Shown here piece after piece: positions 6,747 through 14,280 of a stretch of 26,383 bases of DNA. The notes beneath the pieces are model-generated. The model made no database searches and had not been told where the DNA came from. It worked only from the letters and a program-made list of their open reading frames with translations. The stretch comes from an uncultured Clostridia bacterium (GTDB lineage: Bacteria; Bacillota_A; Clostridia; TANB77; CAG-508), in NCBI GenBank assembly GCA_947625985.1, contig CANQQF010000023.1, positions 1-26,383 on the forward strand. The letters are read 5' to 3'. The position numbers and the translations under genes were made by a program. How positions within the stretch are numbered: the first letter of the stretch is position 1; every line of letters begins with the position of its first letter.

Positions 6747-7458
6747 CAGTTTTTAATGCATTGCAAGGTTCTAATCCATTCCTTATATAATCAGCATCCC
6801 AAGTAGGGTCAGCATTATACCAAATATTATCAATTTTTACTTTTGTCCATGCATGATATTCTAATTTAGGGTTTTTCAATTTTTCTATAGGTTTTTTTAA
6901 TATTTTTCTGAAATATGATTTTTCTGGTAGTTTTTCATACCCTGAAATTATTTTATTCTGAATTTTTCTTTCGCCAACTATAGGTCCAGTTATATAACAT
7001 GCATCTATTCCAACTAAATTTAAGGCAGAACGTAATATATCTGCAAATCCTGCACAAACGCATTTTCCTTCTAATAAGCCATTTGTTAAATCTCTGCATT
7101 TAAAATCGTTTTCAAATGAATATTGTTTTTCAGATTCATTTTTAGGATAAGCAGCCGGGTAGTCGTATACAATATTATTGCAGATTCTTTTATATATTTC
7201 AGCAAAACGTTCTGGTTCTGGCATTGTTAGATCAATATCTTCTACTAACTCGTCTAATTTACTTCTTACTGCAATAAAAGTATCAATTTCGTAGGGCTTT
7301 TGTTGCCAATATCCTGAATATAATTCTGAATCTTTTGGATAAGCATCAGCATGTATTGCTACATATTTATAGTTGTTTTTCTTAAGGTCAATAGCTTGTT
7401 TAATATTTAAATCTTTTATTGAATCTATTATAATTGTTGTTGATGGATCATAGTTCAT
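6703..7458 (-). CDS. Transglutaminase-like cysteine protease-fold protein
   Basis: A 251-residue cytoplasmic protein with an intact transglutaminase-like catalytic core. Cys135 lies in GKCVCAGFAD, where the C-x-G-[FY]-A motif marks the nucleophile. His202 lies in YHAWTKVKI, and Asp217 in NADPTWD. Before the core, PEPERFAEIYKRICNNIVYDY (about 80-100) is the usual helical lead-in. Most bacterial members are thought to be proteases or peptidoglycan-linked hydrolases, but the lack of a signal peptide argues against a wall role here. The start is ATG at 7458; GGAGG is 13 bases away, longer than ideal. It begins 41 bases after rho and is followed by the leucine-rich-repeat gene. The frame ends abruptly after KYYNSRT, and a matching continuation lies in the next frame (6309-6746). 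Confidence 0.75.
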   Translation of the reverse strand: MNYDPSTTIIIDSIKDLNIKQAIDLKKNNYKYVAIHADAYPKDSELYSGYWQQKPYEIDTFIAVRSKLDELVEDIDLTMPEPERFAEIYKRICNNIVYDYPAAYPKNESEKQYSFENDFKCRDLTNGLLEGKCVCAGFADILRSALNLVGIDACYITGPIVGERKIQNKIISGYEKLPEKSYFRKILKKPIEKLKNPKLEYHAWTKVKIDNIWYNADPTWDADYIRNGLEPCNALKTDEECKSYKYYNSRT

Positions 7459-7499
7459 TATGCAAATGTATCCTCCATTTTCTTAGGTAATTTAATTGA

Positions 7500-8813
7500 T
7501 TATACAAATTTAAATTTATCTATAAATTCTTCGTTTGTTTTTGTTTTTACAATTTCACTAATAACTTTTTCTGTTATTTCTGCAACAGATGCACCATTAC
7601 TATTTAATGCTTTTCTTAATGCAAAAACTGTTTCATATTCTTTTTGTGTTAATAGTAGGTCTTCTCTTCTTGTTCCAGATTTATTTATATCAATTGCTGG
7701 AAAAATTCTTTTTTCAGATAGTTTTCTATCTAAATGAACTTCCATATTTCCTGTTCCTTTAAATTCTTCAAATACAACATCATCCATTCTTGAGCCAGTT
7801 TCTATTAAAGATGTTGCAAGTATTGTTAGGCTTCCTCCATTTTCAATATTTCTTGCTGCACCAAAAAATTTTTTAGGTTTATGTAGTGCTGCTGGGTCTA
7901 GTCCACCTGATAGAGTTCTTCCTGATGCAGGTATTACAAGATTATATGCTCTTGCAAGTCTTGTTATACTGTCTAATAGAATTACTACATCTTTACCTTG
8001 TTCAACTATTCTTTTTGCTCTTTCAAGGACCATTTCTGCAACTTTTGCATGATGATCAGGAGTTTCATCAAATGTAGAATATATAACTTGACCTTTAATT
8101 GAACGCTTCATATCTGTTACTTCTTCAGGTCTTTCATCAATTAATAATACAATTAATTCTACTTCTGGATTATTTTTTGTAATACTATTTGCTACTTTTT
8201 TCAAAAGAGTAGTTTTTCCTACTTTAGGTGGAGCAACAATCATTCCTCTTTGACCTTTTCCTATTGGAGAAATCAAATCAATGATTCTCATCGCGTATTC
8301 AGTTGGTTCAGTTTCAAGCTTTAATCTTTCAGTAGGATAAATAGGTATCAATTCATCAAATTTTGTTCTTTTAGCAGCTTTTTCTGGATGCTCTCCATTA
8401 ACTTCTCCAACAAAAATTAATGATGGAAATTTTTCTCCTTCTTTAAATCTAGATATACCCTTTACCATATCTCCGCTATTTAATTTGAACCTACGTATTT
8501 GAATTGGTGAAAGATATACATCTTTAGGTGTAGAAAGATAATTTTCTCCTCTTAAAAAACCATAACCATCTGGTAATACATCTAATATTCCCTCAACAAT
8601 AGTATCATCTGAATTAGTTATTTTATATCCTAGATTATTATCACTAGTTTTATTTTCATCAGAAATATCATCAGAGACTTTATTACTTTCTAAAACTTGA
8701 CTTAATACATTAATTAAATCATCTTTCTTTAATTTAGAAATATTTTTAATATTGTTATCTTTTGCAAGTTGCTTTAATTCTGATAAATTCATATCCTTTA
8801 AATTTTCAGGCAT
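7500..8813 (-). CDS. rho: Transcription termination factor Rho
   Basis: A hexameric RNA-dependent ATPase that pulls RNA polymerase off untranslated transcripts. At 437 residues it has the full set of domains: a Rho_N helical domain (1-40), a short acidic Asp/Ser/Asn linker (43-62), the OB-fold primary RNA-binding domain with GYGFLR at 83-88, Walker [10 protein letters not shown] at 194-202, Walker [11 protein letters not shown] at 276-285, the Q-loop region [14 protein letters not shown] at 297-310, and the R-loop [13 protein letters not shown] at 351-363. The ATG at 8813 follows AGGAGG by five bases. It is probably transcribed from its own extended -10 promoter, since the upstream divIC gene ends in a terminator. 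The transglutaminase-like and LRR-like genes follow it closely. Confidence 0.97.
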   Translation of the reverse strand: MPENLKDMNLSELKQLAKDNNIKNISKLKKDDLINVLSQVLESNKVSDDISDENKTSDNNLGYKITNSDDTIVEGILDVLPDGYGFLRGENYLSTPKDVYLSPIQIRRFKLNSGDMVKGISRFKEGEKFPSLIFVGEVNGEHPEKAAKRTKFDELIPIYPTERLKLETEPTEYAMRIIDLISPIGKGQRGMIVAPPKVGKTTLLKKVANSITKNNPEVELIVLLIDERPEEVTDMKRSIKGQVIYSTFDETPDHHAKVAEMVLERAKRIVEQGKDVVILLDSITRLARAYNLVIPASGRTLSGGLDPAALHKPKKFFGAARNIENGGSLTILATSLIETGSRMDDVVFEEFKGTGNMEVHLDRKLSEKRIFPAIDINKSGTRREDLLLTQKEYETVFALRKALNSNGASVAEITEKVISEIVKTKTNEEFIDKFKFV

Positions 8814-8878
8814 ATAAACCTCCTATTTTATTTTTTTATTTTTTATTTTGGGAATTGTTTTACGAATTAATAATATGT

Positions 8879-8887
8879 ATTATATCA
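8879..8887 (-). promoter_or_regulatory. Extended -10 promoter of rho
   Basis: The minus strand reads TGATATAAT about 65 bases upstream of the rho start codon, just after the divIC terminator. The -35 region is poor. Confidence 0.5.
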
Positions 8888-8913
8888 CATTTTTTGAGAT
8901 AATGGAAGAAGTT

Positions 8914-8942
8914 AAAAAAAATAGTCCAAAAAATCGGACTAT
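8914..8942 (-). terminator. Terminator of the yabP-yabQ-divIC operon, overlapping the divIC stop codon
   Basis: On the minus strand ATAGTCC and GGACTAT form a 7-bp stem with a loop GATTTTTT, followed by a run of eight Ts. The divIC TAG (8941-8939) lies inside the ascending arm of the stem. Confidence 0.88.
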
Positions 8943-9214
8943 CTCCCTTGATCTATAAATACTTTTTCATTAGGCAAATGCATATCCAAATATTCTCTAG
9001 CAGTTTGTTCTATAAATTCTAATGAATTTACATTTTCTTTTTTTTCAGATAATTCTTCTTTATATTCTTCTTGCTCTTTAATTTGAGCTAATAATTCTTG
9101 TTTATTTTTATCGTATTGGTTAAGTGCTTTTTGCTGATTTAAGATTGCGAAAATCGCATAACCACTTAGTAAAATAAATAAAAATTTCATTAATACTATT
9201 TTTGATTTTTTCAT
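8939..9214 (-). CDS. divIC: Septum formation initiator, DivIC/FtsB family
   Basis: A 91-residue bitopic membrane protein of the divisome. A short Lys-rich cytoplasmic tail (1-8) is followed by a single membrane helix (about 8-25) and an extracytoplasmic coiled coil (about 27-64, rich in Gln, Lys and Glu). A C-terminal segment, EFIEQTAREYLDMHLPNEKVFI, is typical of the family: the [IL]E-x-x-AR-E-x-L-x-[ML] motif. It partners FtsL-type proteins and activates septal wall synthesis. It lies after yabP and yabQ, the same order as in Bacillus subtilis, which separates DivIC from FtsL by context. Start at ATG 9214, with GGAG 11 bases upstream. Confidence 0.88.
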   Translation of the reverse strand: MKKSKIVLMKFLFILLSGYAIFAILNQQKALNQYDKNKQELLAQIKEQEEYKEELSEKKENVNSLEFIEQTAREYLDMHLPNEKVFIDQGR

Positions 9215-9290
9215 AAGTATTCTATCTCCGATTCTTTCTTAAGTTTAATTTTATACATTATAGTTCATATATTATATACAACTTTTTTTC

Positions 9291-9764
9291 TTAAAATCCT
9301 TCTTTTATTTTTTTATTTTTATCAAATTTATATTTTTTTGACAGTTTTTTTATATTTATAACCAAAAAGGTAATAGGTTTAAATATTATCTTTTTTATTC
9401 TAGTCATGATATATTTTATTGGAATTAATAGTATCTTCATTGTTTTCTTTATAAGTTTTTTTATAAATAATATTATATTCACATTTATATTTATAAAATA
9501 TTTACTTAAGGTATATAAATAAACTCCAAATCCAAGTATTACTCCTATAATCATATATAATCTCAATTGACCATCATTAAAAATTGCTGTTGTATATAAT
9601 ATTAAAAATGCAGTTATAATCCAAAACAAAATATCATGTATATAAATTATATAATCTTTGTGTTTAAATGTTTTTCTTAATATTCTAAATGAGTCAAATA
9701 ATATTCCAATAATAAAACCATTAATTAGAAAAATAATAAATAATTGTAACTGATTAACTGACAT
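9291..9764 (-). CDS. yabQ: Spore cortex biosynthesis protein YabQ
   Basis: A 157-residue membrane protein of sporulating Firmicutes, needed for cortex formation in Bacillus subtilis and located in the forespore outer membrane there. The family start is visible: a first membrane helix ending in GFIIGILFDSFRILRK (about 16-31). Further helices lie at about 43-62 (DILFWIITAFLIL) and 69-88, then a strongly basic, Lys-rich C-terminus (from about residue 104). It begins 26 bases after yabP and precedes divIC by 76 bases. The family is confined to endospore formers, so it is strong evidence about the organism. An AGAGGAATGA ribosome binding site precedes the ATG at 9764. Confidence 0.88.
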   Translation of the reverse strand: MSVNQLQLFIIFLINGFIIGILFDSFRILRKTFKHKDYIIYIHDILFWIITAFLILYTTAIFNDGQLRLYMIIGVILGFGVYLYTLSKYFININVNIILFIKKLIKKTMKILLIPIKYIMTRIKKIIFKPITFLVINIKKLSKKYKFDKNKKIKEGF

Positions 9765-9790
9765 ATTTTAATCATTCCTCTCTTCAGTTA

Positions 9791-10090
9791 TTATTTAAAA
9801 ATTTTACTAATTAATCCACCATTTTTTGTATTTGTATTCTCAGAATCACTGTATGATAAATGAGAAATATTTCCTTCAACAATTACCTCAGAAGTATCAA
9901 TGCTTAATTTATTAATTCTTAACTCTTCGCCCTTTACTGTTAGTAGACCTAATTCAGTTTCTATCATAACGACTTGATCGTCAAAACTTAATACATCAAC
10001 TACACCAGATACACTTAATTTTTCTCTATTTTCTAATACTAAATTTTGTATAACTCCTAAGTTTGTACTTTTTCTTTCTTCAATAGTCAT
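9791..10090 (-). CDS. yabP: Sporulation protein YabP
   Basis: A 99-residue soluble protein of the YabP/YqfC family. The family core is clear: NLVLENREKLSVSGVVDVLS (about 17-36), FDDQVVMIETELGLLTVKG (37-55), and LRINKLSIDTSEVIVEGNIS (57-76), ending in a strand that reads SHLSYSD. YabP acts with YabQ in spore cortex assembly in Bacillus, where the genes are under the mother-cell sigma factor. The ATG at 10090 is preceded by a long purine-rich AGGAGGTAGGGGAG site. A GAATATT that could be a sigma-E -35 box lies upstream, but I could not find a matching -10 at a sensible place. Confidence 0.88.
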   Translation of the reverse strand: MTIEERKSTNLGVIQNLVLENREKLSVSGVVDVLSFDDQVVMIETELGLLTVKGEELRINKLSIDTSEVIVEGNISHLSYSDSENTNTKNGGLISKIFK

Positions 10091-10205
10091 CTCCCCTACC
10101 TCCTATCATATTGCTATACTTATATATAATATTCGAGGAAATATAAGTTTAGAACCAAAGTTGTCGGAATGTTAAGTTTAGTTCAATTTTGCTTGGATTG
10201 CATAA

Positions 10206-10237
10206 CAAAAGAACCTACTCAGTTGAGAATAGGTTCT
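10206..10237 (-). terminator. Terminator downstream of the beta-CASP nuclease gene
   Basis: AGAACCTA (10210-10217) pairs with TAGGTTCT (10230-10237). An inner CTC/GAG pair extends the stem past a two-base bulge. On the minus strand it is followed by TTTTG. It separates the nuclease gene from yabP. Confidence 0.7.
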
Positions 10238-10289
10238 CTTTGGAATCAGGATCCTATTTACAGGATTCTATTTTGGTTATTAAAACAAA

Positions 10290-11822
10290 TTAACTTTCTG
10301 TTGGAATTTCTTTAATGATTCCAAAAGCATCAACTCTATAAGCAGTTTTGTAATTAAATTTACGAACTTCTTTTATTATTGATTTCAATTCATCATCATT
10401 AAGAATTTCCTTAATAAATTCATCTCTAACATCATCTTCTCCATGAACAACAAAAAGTGTTCTGATATTCTTGAATTGTTTTAAGAAAGAGATTAATTCA
10501 TCACTCATCGCATGTGAAGAAAATTCCCGTGTCCAACAGATTTCAGCTTTAACTTCTCTATCTGCACCGTAGATATTAATAATGTCCCCAGGTTTTGCAT
10601 TAGCGAACCTGTATGCTGACGTATTGGGCGGTTTATATCCAATGATAAAAAATAAGGTATTGATATCACTTATAAGTCTTTGAATATAAAATTTTGAAAT
10701 TCCTTGTAACATTCCTCCAGATACTACATAGATATCTTTCGTATTTCTACTTTTTACAATTCCTTCTCGACTATAATAATCTGCCCAAATTAAATTTTTT
10801 GGAAGAAAATTTAATTTATCTTCTTTCAAGTGAAACTCATCTGGGTGTTTTAAAATAGTTTTTGTTTGTTTTTGTGATAAATTGCCATCCAATATTATTC
10901 GGACTTTTTCGTCTATAATACCTTTTTCCTGTAATTCTTTGAGTCTATTAAGAATTACTTGTGTTGTTTCAGTTGAAAAAGCAGGTATTACAATTTTCCA
11001 ATAATCATCATTTTCATGAGATTTCATGAATTTAACAATTTCATCATCAAAAATTTTTTTAATTTGAGAACGAGTTGTCGTTCCATATGTTGATTCAGTA
11101 AAAAATATTAAAGGTAATTCTTTAACCCAATCCGGAAGATCTTTTACTTCAACTAGTGGATTGTCGAGTTTTAAATCTCCTGTAAAGAATAGATTAATAT
11201 TGTTAACACCATTTGGATCAATAATTTCAACAAGAATTTTTGAAGAACCACATATATGACCATTACTAAAGAATGTTACTTTTATATTGTCAGTTATATA
11301 TGCTGTTTCTTCGTAATCGAAAGCTTCGACATCATTTAGGATTTGTTCTACATGTTTTATATCATGTGAAGGTTGTTTTCTAGCTTTGTGAGCTGCGTTA
11401 GCTTGCAGTTTACAATTATCTAGTAATGCACCTTCCATTAAATAAAATGTACCCTTTGATGCTAAAACTCTGATTTTTTTGTGATTGTCCATTGCCTCTT
11501 TTTCCACATCACCTAAGCCTGCAATATGGTCAATATGGCTATGTGTTAGTACAAAAATTAAAATCCGCGAAATTACATCTTTAAACCTACTGTTAAAATT
11601 AGGTTTTACTTCGATATCCTTTCCTTGAGATACTCCACAATCAATACTAAAGCTTTCTATAATCTTTCCTTTAATTTTGTCAGTAAGTGTTACTTCACAA
11701 CAAATATTACTTGGAGTTACTCCACCTTTATCATTGTTGATTAAGAGAACGTTATTTTTAGCTTTGTTGTTTTTTTTCTTTGAATTGCGTTTATTGTCAT
11801 GATATAAATTATTTTTCGACAT
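10290..11822 (-). CDS. CPSF-type metallo-beta-lactamase/beta-CASP ribonuclease
   Basis: A 510-residue zinc-dependent nuclease. The metallo-beta-lactamase core shows HSHIDH at 94-99, His189 in NGHICGS, and Asp216 in FTGDLK. The beta-CASP insert follows, with motif A Glu244 in ESTYG, the PAFSTETTQ helix start at 280-288, a GGML turn at 369-372, motif B His437 in FSSHA, and motif C His460 in VHGE. ESTYG and PAF-x-x-x-x-x-Q are characteristic of the bacterial CPSF-73/TTHA0252 group rather than RNase J, so RNA processing or decay is likely. The first 28 residues are a Lys/Asn-rich extension of low complexity that could bind nucleic acid. The ATG at 11822 has a GAGGAG site. The gene is flanked by terminators on both sides, so it is a single-gene transcript. 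It is less AT-rich than its neighbours, hinting at acquisition. Confidence 0.85.
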   Translation of the reverse strand: MSKNNLYHDNKRNSKKKNNKAKNNVLLINNDKGGVTPSNICCEVTLTDKIKGKIIESFSIDCGVSQGKDIEVKPNFNSRFKDVISRILIFVLTHSHIDHIAGLGDVEKEAMDNHKKIRVLASKGTFYLMEGALLDNCKLQANAAHKARKQPSHDIKHVEQILNDVEAFDYEETAYITDNIKVTFFSNGHICGSSKILVEIIDPNGVNNINLFFTGDLKLDNPLVEVKDLPDWVKELPLIFFTESTYGTTTRSQIKKIFDDEIVKFMKSHENDDYWKIVIPAFSTETTQVILNRLKELQEKGIIDEKVRIILDGNLSQKQTKTILKHPDEFHLKEDKLNFLPKNLIWADYYSREGIVKSRNTKDIYVVSGGMLQGISKFYIQRLISDINTLFFIIGYKPPNTSAYRFANAKPGDIINIYGADREVKAEICWTREFSSHAMSDELISFLKQFKNIRTLFVVHGEDDVRDEFIKEILNDDELKSIIKEVRKFNYKTAYRVDAFGIIKEIPTES

Positions 11823-11934
11823 AGCTTTCTCCTCTTCTATCTATCTGCTTTTATTTTAATAACCGTATTACAAAAAAGTAAGATCTTTTCTGCAAAATAA
11901 AGGAATAATTATTATATCCAATATTATACTATAA

Positions 11935-11976
11935 AGCTACATAATTTTCAAGATTATGTAGCTCTTTTTTTCTTTT
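11935..11976. terminator. Terminator downstream of lysC
   Basis: AGCTACATAAT (11935-11945) pairs perfectly with ATTATGTAGCT (11953-11963) around a 7-base loop. A long T-tract follows on the plus strand, where no gene is ending; on the minus strand the tail is a weaker TTATAG. It probably acts in both directions, ending lysC and insulating the nuclease gene. Confidence 0.75.
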
Positions 11977-12935
11977 TATATTAAAATATTATGAAATTTT
12001 TGTAAAATGTCATCACTTATAGGATTTTTGAAATCAATAGATATTTTTGTTTCAGAGACATTAAAATCTAACATTTCTAATTTATTTTTTTCAATTTCTT
12101 CAATTATAGTTTTTAATGCCTTTGTATTTCTAATAATACCATTTCCGACTATTGAAATTCTTGAAACATCTCTTTTTACAATACTTTTTATAGTATTTTC
12201 TTCTATTACATTAGAAACAACACTACCAGCTTCTTTATTAAAAGTTGAACGTGTAATTATTGGTATATTAAATTTCTCACCTACTTCTACACTTCTATTG
12301 TGAAGTACTTTTGCACCTTCGCTTGATAAGGCTAACATTTCTTCATATGATAACGCAGGTATTTTTTTTGCATTTTTAATTATGTTAGGGTCTGCTGTAT
12401 ACACGCCTTCTACATCAGAAAATATATAACAATTTTTTGCCTTTAGGGCTGCTGCAATAGCTATTGCTGTTGTATCTGATCCTCCCCTACCTAAAGTTGT
12501 TATATCTAGTTTTTCATTAAATCCTTGAAAGCCTGCAATCACAACGATTTTCCCATCGTCTAATTCTTCGTTAATTCTTGTGGTATCTATGTTTTCTATT
12601 ATCGCGTTTTGATTAGTATTGTTAGTATATATACCTGCTTGCCATCCTGTTAGCGAAATAGCTGAATATCCCAACTCATTAAGTAAAATACATAGTTTTG
12701 CCATTGATATCTGCTCTCCAGCACTTAGCAACACATCTAATTCTCTATCAGAAGGATCTTTTGATAATTCTTCTGACTCTGTTAATAATCTATCTGTTGT
12801 CTTTCCTTGTGCTGAAACTATTACAACTATTTTATTGTTTTTTTCATATAAGTCTATTATTTTTTGTGCAACCATCTTTAATCTTTCATAACTTGCAACT
12901 GAACTTCCTCCAAATTTTAAAACGATTGTATCCAT
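11976..12935 (-). CDS. lysC: Aspartate kinase with a single ACT domain
   Basis: Aspartate kinase phosphorylates aspartate, the first step to lysine, threonine, methionine and diaminopimelate. The amino-acid-kinase domain is complete: KFGGSS at 7-12, SAGEQIS at 71-77, TTLGRGGSDTTA at 147-158, SDVEGVYTADP at 173-183 and EMLALSSEGAKVLHNRSVE at 199-217. After ITRST (about 227-231) come only some 85 residues, while the usual enzyme has about 170 carrying two ACT domains. The remaining piece, RISIVGNGI to SETKISI (259-300), matches the second ACT; the first, with its DKPG loop, is absent. Feedback inhibition may therefore be altered. There is no internal stop or frame break: the frame ends normally just before a terminator. 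The ATG at 12935 has an AAGAAGG site. Confidence 0.88.
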   Translation of the reverse strand: MDTIVLKFGGSSVASYERLKMVAQKIIDLYEKNNKIVVIVSAQGKTTDRLLTESEELSKDPSDRELDVLLSAGEQISMAKLCILLNELGYSAISLTGWQAGIYTNNTNQNAIIENIDTTRINEELDDGKIVVIAGFQGFNEKLDITTLGRGGSDTTAIAIAAALKAKNCYIFSDVEGVYTADPNIIKNAKKIPALSYEEMLALSSEGAKVLHNRSVEVGEKFNIPIITRSTFNKEAGSVVSNVIEENTIKSIVKRDVSRISIVGNGIIRNTKALKTIIEEIEKNKLEMLDFNVSETKISIDFKNPISDDILQKFHNILI

Positions 12936-12966
12936 ATTTTTACCTTCTTTATCATCTTGTAAAGGT

Positions 12967-12982
12967 CATCTAAATTTAGATG
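12967..12982. repeat. 16-bp palindrome in the lysC leader
   Basis: CATCTAAATTTAGATG is a perfect palindrome, extended imperfectly by AAGG/CCTT on either side. It lies just downstream of the predicted lysC start of transcription and about 30 bases before the gene. It could be an operator or a 5' hairpin that stabilises the mRNA. Confidence 0.55.
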
Positions 12983-12995
12983 TTCCTTATATATT

Positions 12996-13025
12996 ATTAT
13001 ATGTTTTGCTTAATTATTATGTGTA
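12996..13025 (-). promoter_or_regulatory. Promoter of lysC
   Basis: On the minus strand TACACA (13025-13020) and TATAAT (13001-12996) are spaced by 18 bases, within the short gap after prfB. Confidence 0.55.
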
Positions 13026-13028
13026 GTA

Positions 13029-14129
13029 TCATATTTTCATCTTAAGGTAAGCTTCTATAAAATCGTCAATATTTCCATCCATTACAGATTCTACATTTCC
13101 TATTTCATAATTAGTTCTATGATCTTTAACCATTGTATAAGGGCAAAATACATAGGAACGAATTTGGCTTCCCCATGCTATATCTTTCTGCTCGCCTTTT
13201 AAATCTTCTATTTTTTCTTTTTGTTCTTTTTCTTTTAAATCTAGTAATTTTGATTTAAGCATCTTCATTGCTGTTTCTCTATTTTGGATTTGAGAACGTT
13301 CTGATTGGCATGCGACAACTGTATTTGTTGGAATATGAGTAATTCTAACTGCTGACGATGTTTTATTAATATGTTGACCTCCTGCACCAGAAGCTCTATA
13401 TGTATCTACTCTCAAATCATCTGGATTAATATCTATTTGAATGTCATCAGTTATTTCAGGTAATATTTCTACAGATGCAAATGAAGTATGCCTTCTTCCA
13501 CCACTATCAAATGGAGATATTCTTACTAAACGATGTACTCCTTTTTCACTTTTGATATATCCATATGCGTTTTCACCAATTATTTCAAAAGTAACACTTT
13601 TTATTCCAGCTTCATCGCCTTCTAGATAATCGAGTTCTTTTATTTGATAGTTATTTTTATTAGCCCATCTAGTATACATTCTATAAAGCATTTCAGCCCA
13701 ATCCTGTGATTCTGTTCCTCCTGCTCCAGGATGTATTGTAAGTATTGCATTATTTGAATCATATTTCCCAGACAGTAATGTTGTTAATTCAAATTTTTTA
13801 GCTTCTTTTTCAATTTTTTTTGTATCTTTATAAACTTCTTTTGCAATATCTTCATCTTCTTCAATTCTTGCCAACTCTCCTAATTCTTGTGTTTCAAGTA
13901 TCTGTTTTTCTATATCTCTATATGTTGTACATTTAGACTTTAAAGTTTTAATTTCACTTAACACTTTAGTTGAGTTTTTAGTGTCATTCCAAAATCCATC
14001 TTCCATAGTTTTTGATTCTAAGTATTGTAGTTGTATCTCTAATTTAGAAATATCTAAAGATTTTCCTAATTCATTAATTCTATTTTTTAATTGTTCTAAT
14101 GACTTTAAACTTTCTTCTAGTTCAAGCAT
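13029..14129 (-). CDS. prfB: Peptide chain release factor 2 (uninterrupted frame)
   Basis: RF2 reads UGA and UAA stop codons and releases the finished protein. The 366-residue length is full. Stop-codon recognition uses the SPF motif at 205-207, and peptidyl hydrolysis uses GGQ at 250-252; both are present. The N-terminal coiled coil (1-80) and EDGFWND (43-49) also match the family. Most bacterial prfB genes carry an in-frame UGA around codon 26 that needs a +1 frameshift. Here codons 24-26 read TCT TTA GAT (14060-14052), encoding SLD, so the gene is read straight through and that autoregulation is absent. The ATG at 14129 has AAGGAG eight bases upstream and a good promoter at 14168-14196. 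Confidence 0.95.
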   Translation of the reverse strand: MLELEESLKSLEQLKNRINELGKSLDISKLEIQLQYLESKTMEDGFWNDTKNSTKVLSEIKTLKSKCTTYRDIEKQILETQELGELARIEEDEDIAKEVYKDTKKIEKEAKKFELTTLLSGKYDSNNAILTIHPGAGGTESQDWAEMLYRMYTRWANKNNYQIKELDYLEGDEAGIKSVTFEIIGENAYGYIKSEKGVHRLVRISPFDSGGRRHTSFASVEILPEITDDIQIDINPDDLRVDTYRASGAGGQHINKTSSAVRITHIPTNTVVACQSERSQIQNRETAMKMLKSKLLDLKEKEQKEKIEDLKGEQKDIAWGSQIRSYVFCPYTMVKDHRTNYEIGNVESVMDGNIDDFIEAYLKMKI

Positions 14130-14167
14130 TATTATTACTCCTTTATGTTTGAATTTTCACATTTTTT

Positions 14168-14196
14168 ATTATATAACAACTATTAAAAATACGCAA
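14168..14196 (-). promoter_or_regulatory. Sigma-A promoter of prfB
   Basis: On the minus strand TTGCGT (14196-14191) and TATAAT (14173-14168) are spaced by exactly 17 bases, about 40 bases before the ATG. Confidence 0.7.
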
Positions 14197-14198
14197 GA

Positions 14199-14236
14199 AA
14201 ATAAGCAATATTTAATTTTATAAATATTGCCTATTT
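14199..14236 (-). terminator. Terminator of the nrdD-nrdG operon
   Basis: GCAATATTTA (14205-14214) pairs with TAAATATTGC (14221-14230) around a 6-base loop. After one mismatch the stem continues for five more A-T pairs. On the minus strand the descending arm ends in TTATTTTCTT. It lies about 45 bases after the nrdG stop codon, just before the prfB promoter. Confidence 0.75.
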
Positions 14237-14280
14237 CTTTTATACAAAATATGTACTAATGTTTAAGTCAAATAGTTTAA

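Noticed and set aside
6700..6750. Programmed ribosomal frameshift in the transglutaminase gene
   Set aside because: There is no X-XXY-YYZ slippery heptamer, upstream Shine-Dalgarno-like stimulator or downstream hairpin near the overlap.
10091..10145. Sigma-E promoter for yabP
   Set aside because: GAATATT resembles a -35 box, but the best -10 (CAATATGA) is poor and would place the start of transcription on the ribosome binding site.
10290..11822. RNase J
   Set aside because: The ESTYG and PAF-x-x-x-x-x-Q motifs and the length fit the CPSF-like beta-CASP group better than RNase J.
12001..12980. Plus-strand open frames inside lysC (and similar ones inside prfB, nrdD and the giant gene)
   Set aside because: They have no ribosome binding sites, encode Leu/Phe/Ser-rich shadow proteins, and lie opposite genes with clear family motifs.
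12936..13028. Lysine riboswitch upstream of lysC
   Set aside because: The gap is only 93 bases and holds one simple palindrome; a lysine riboswitch is far longer and has conserved multi-helix junctions.
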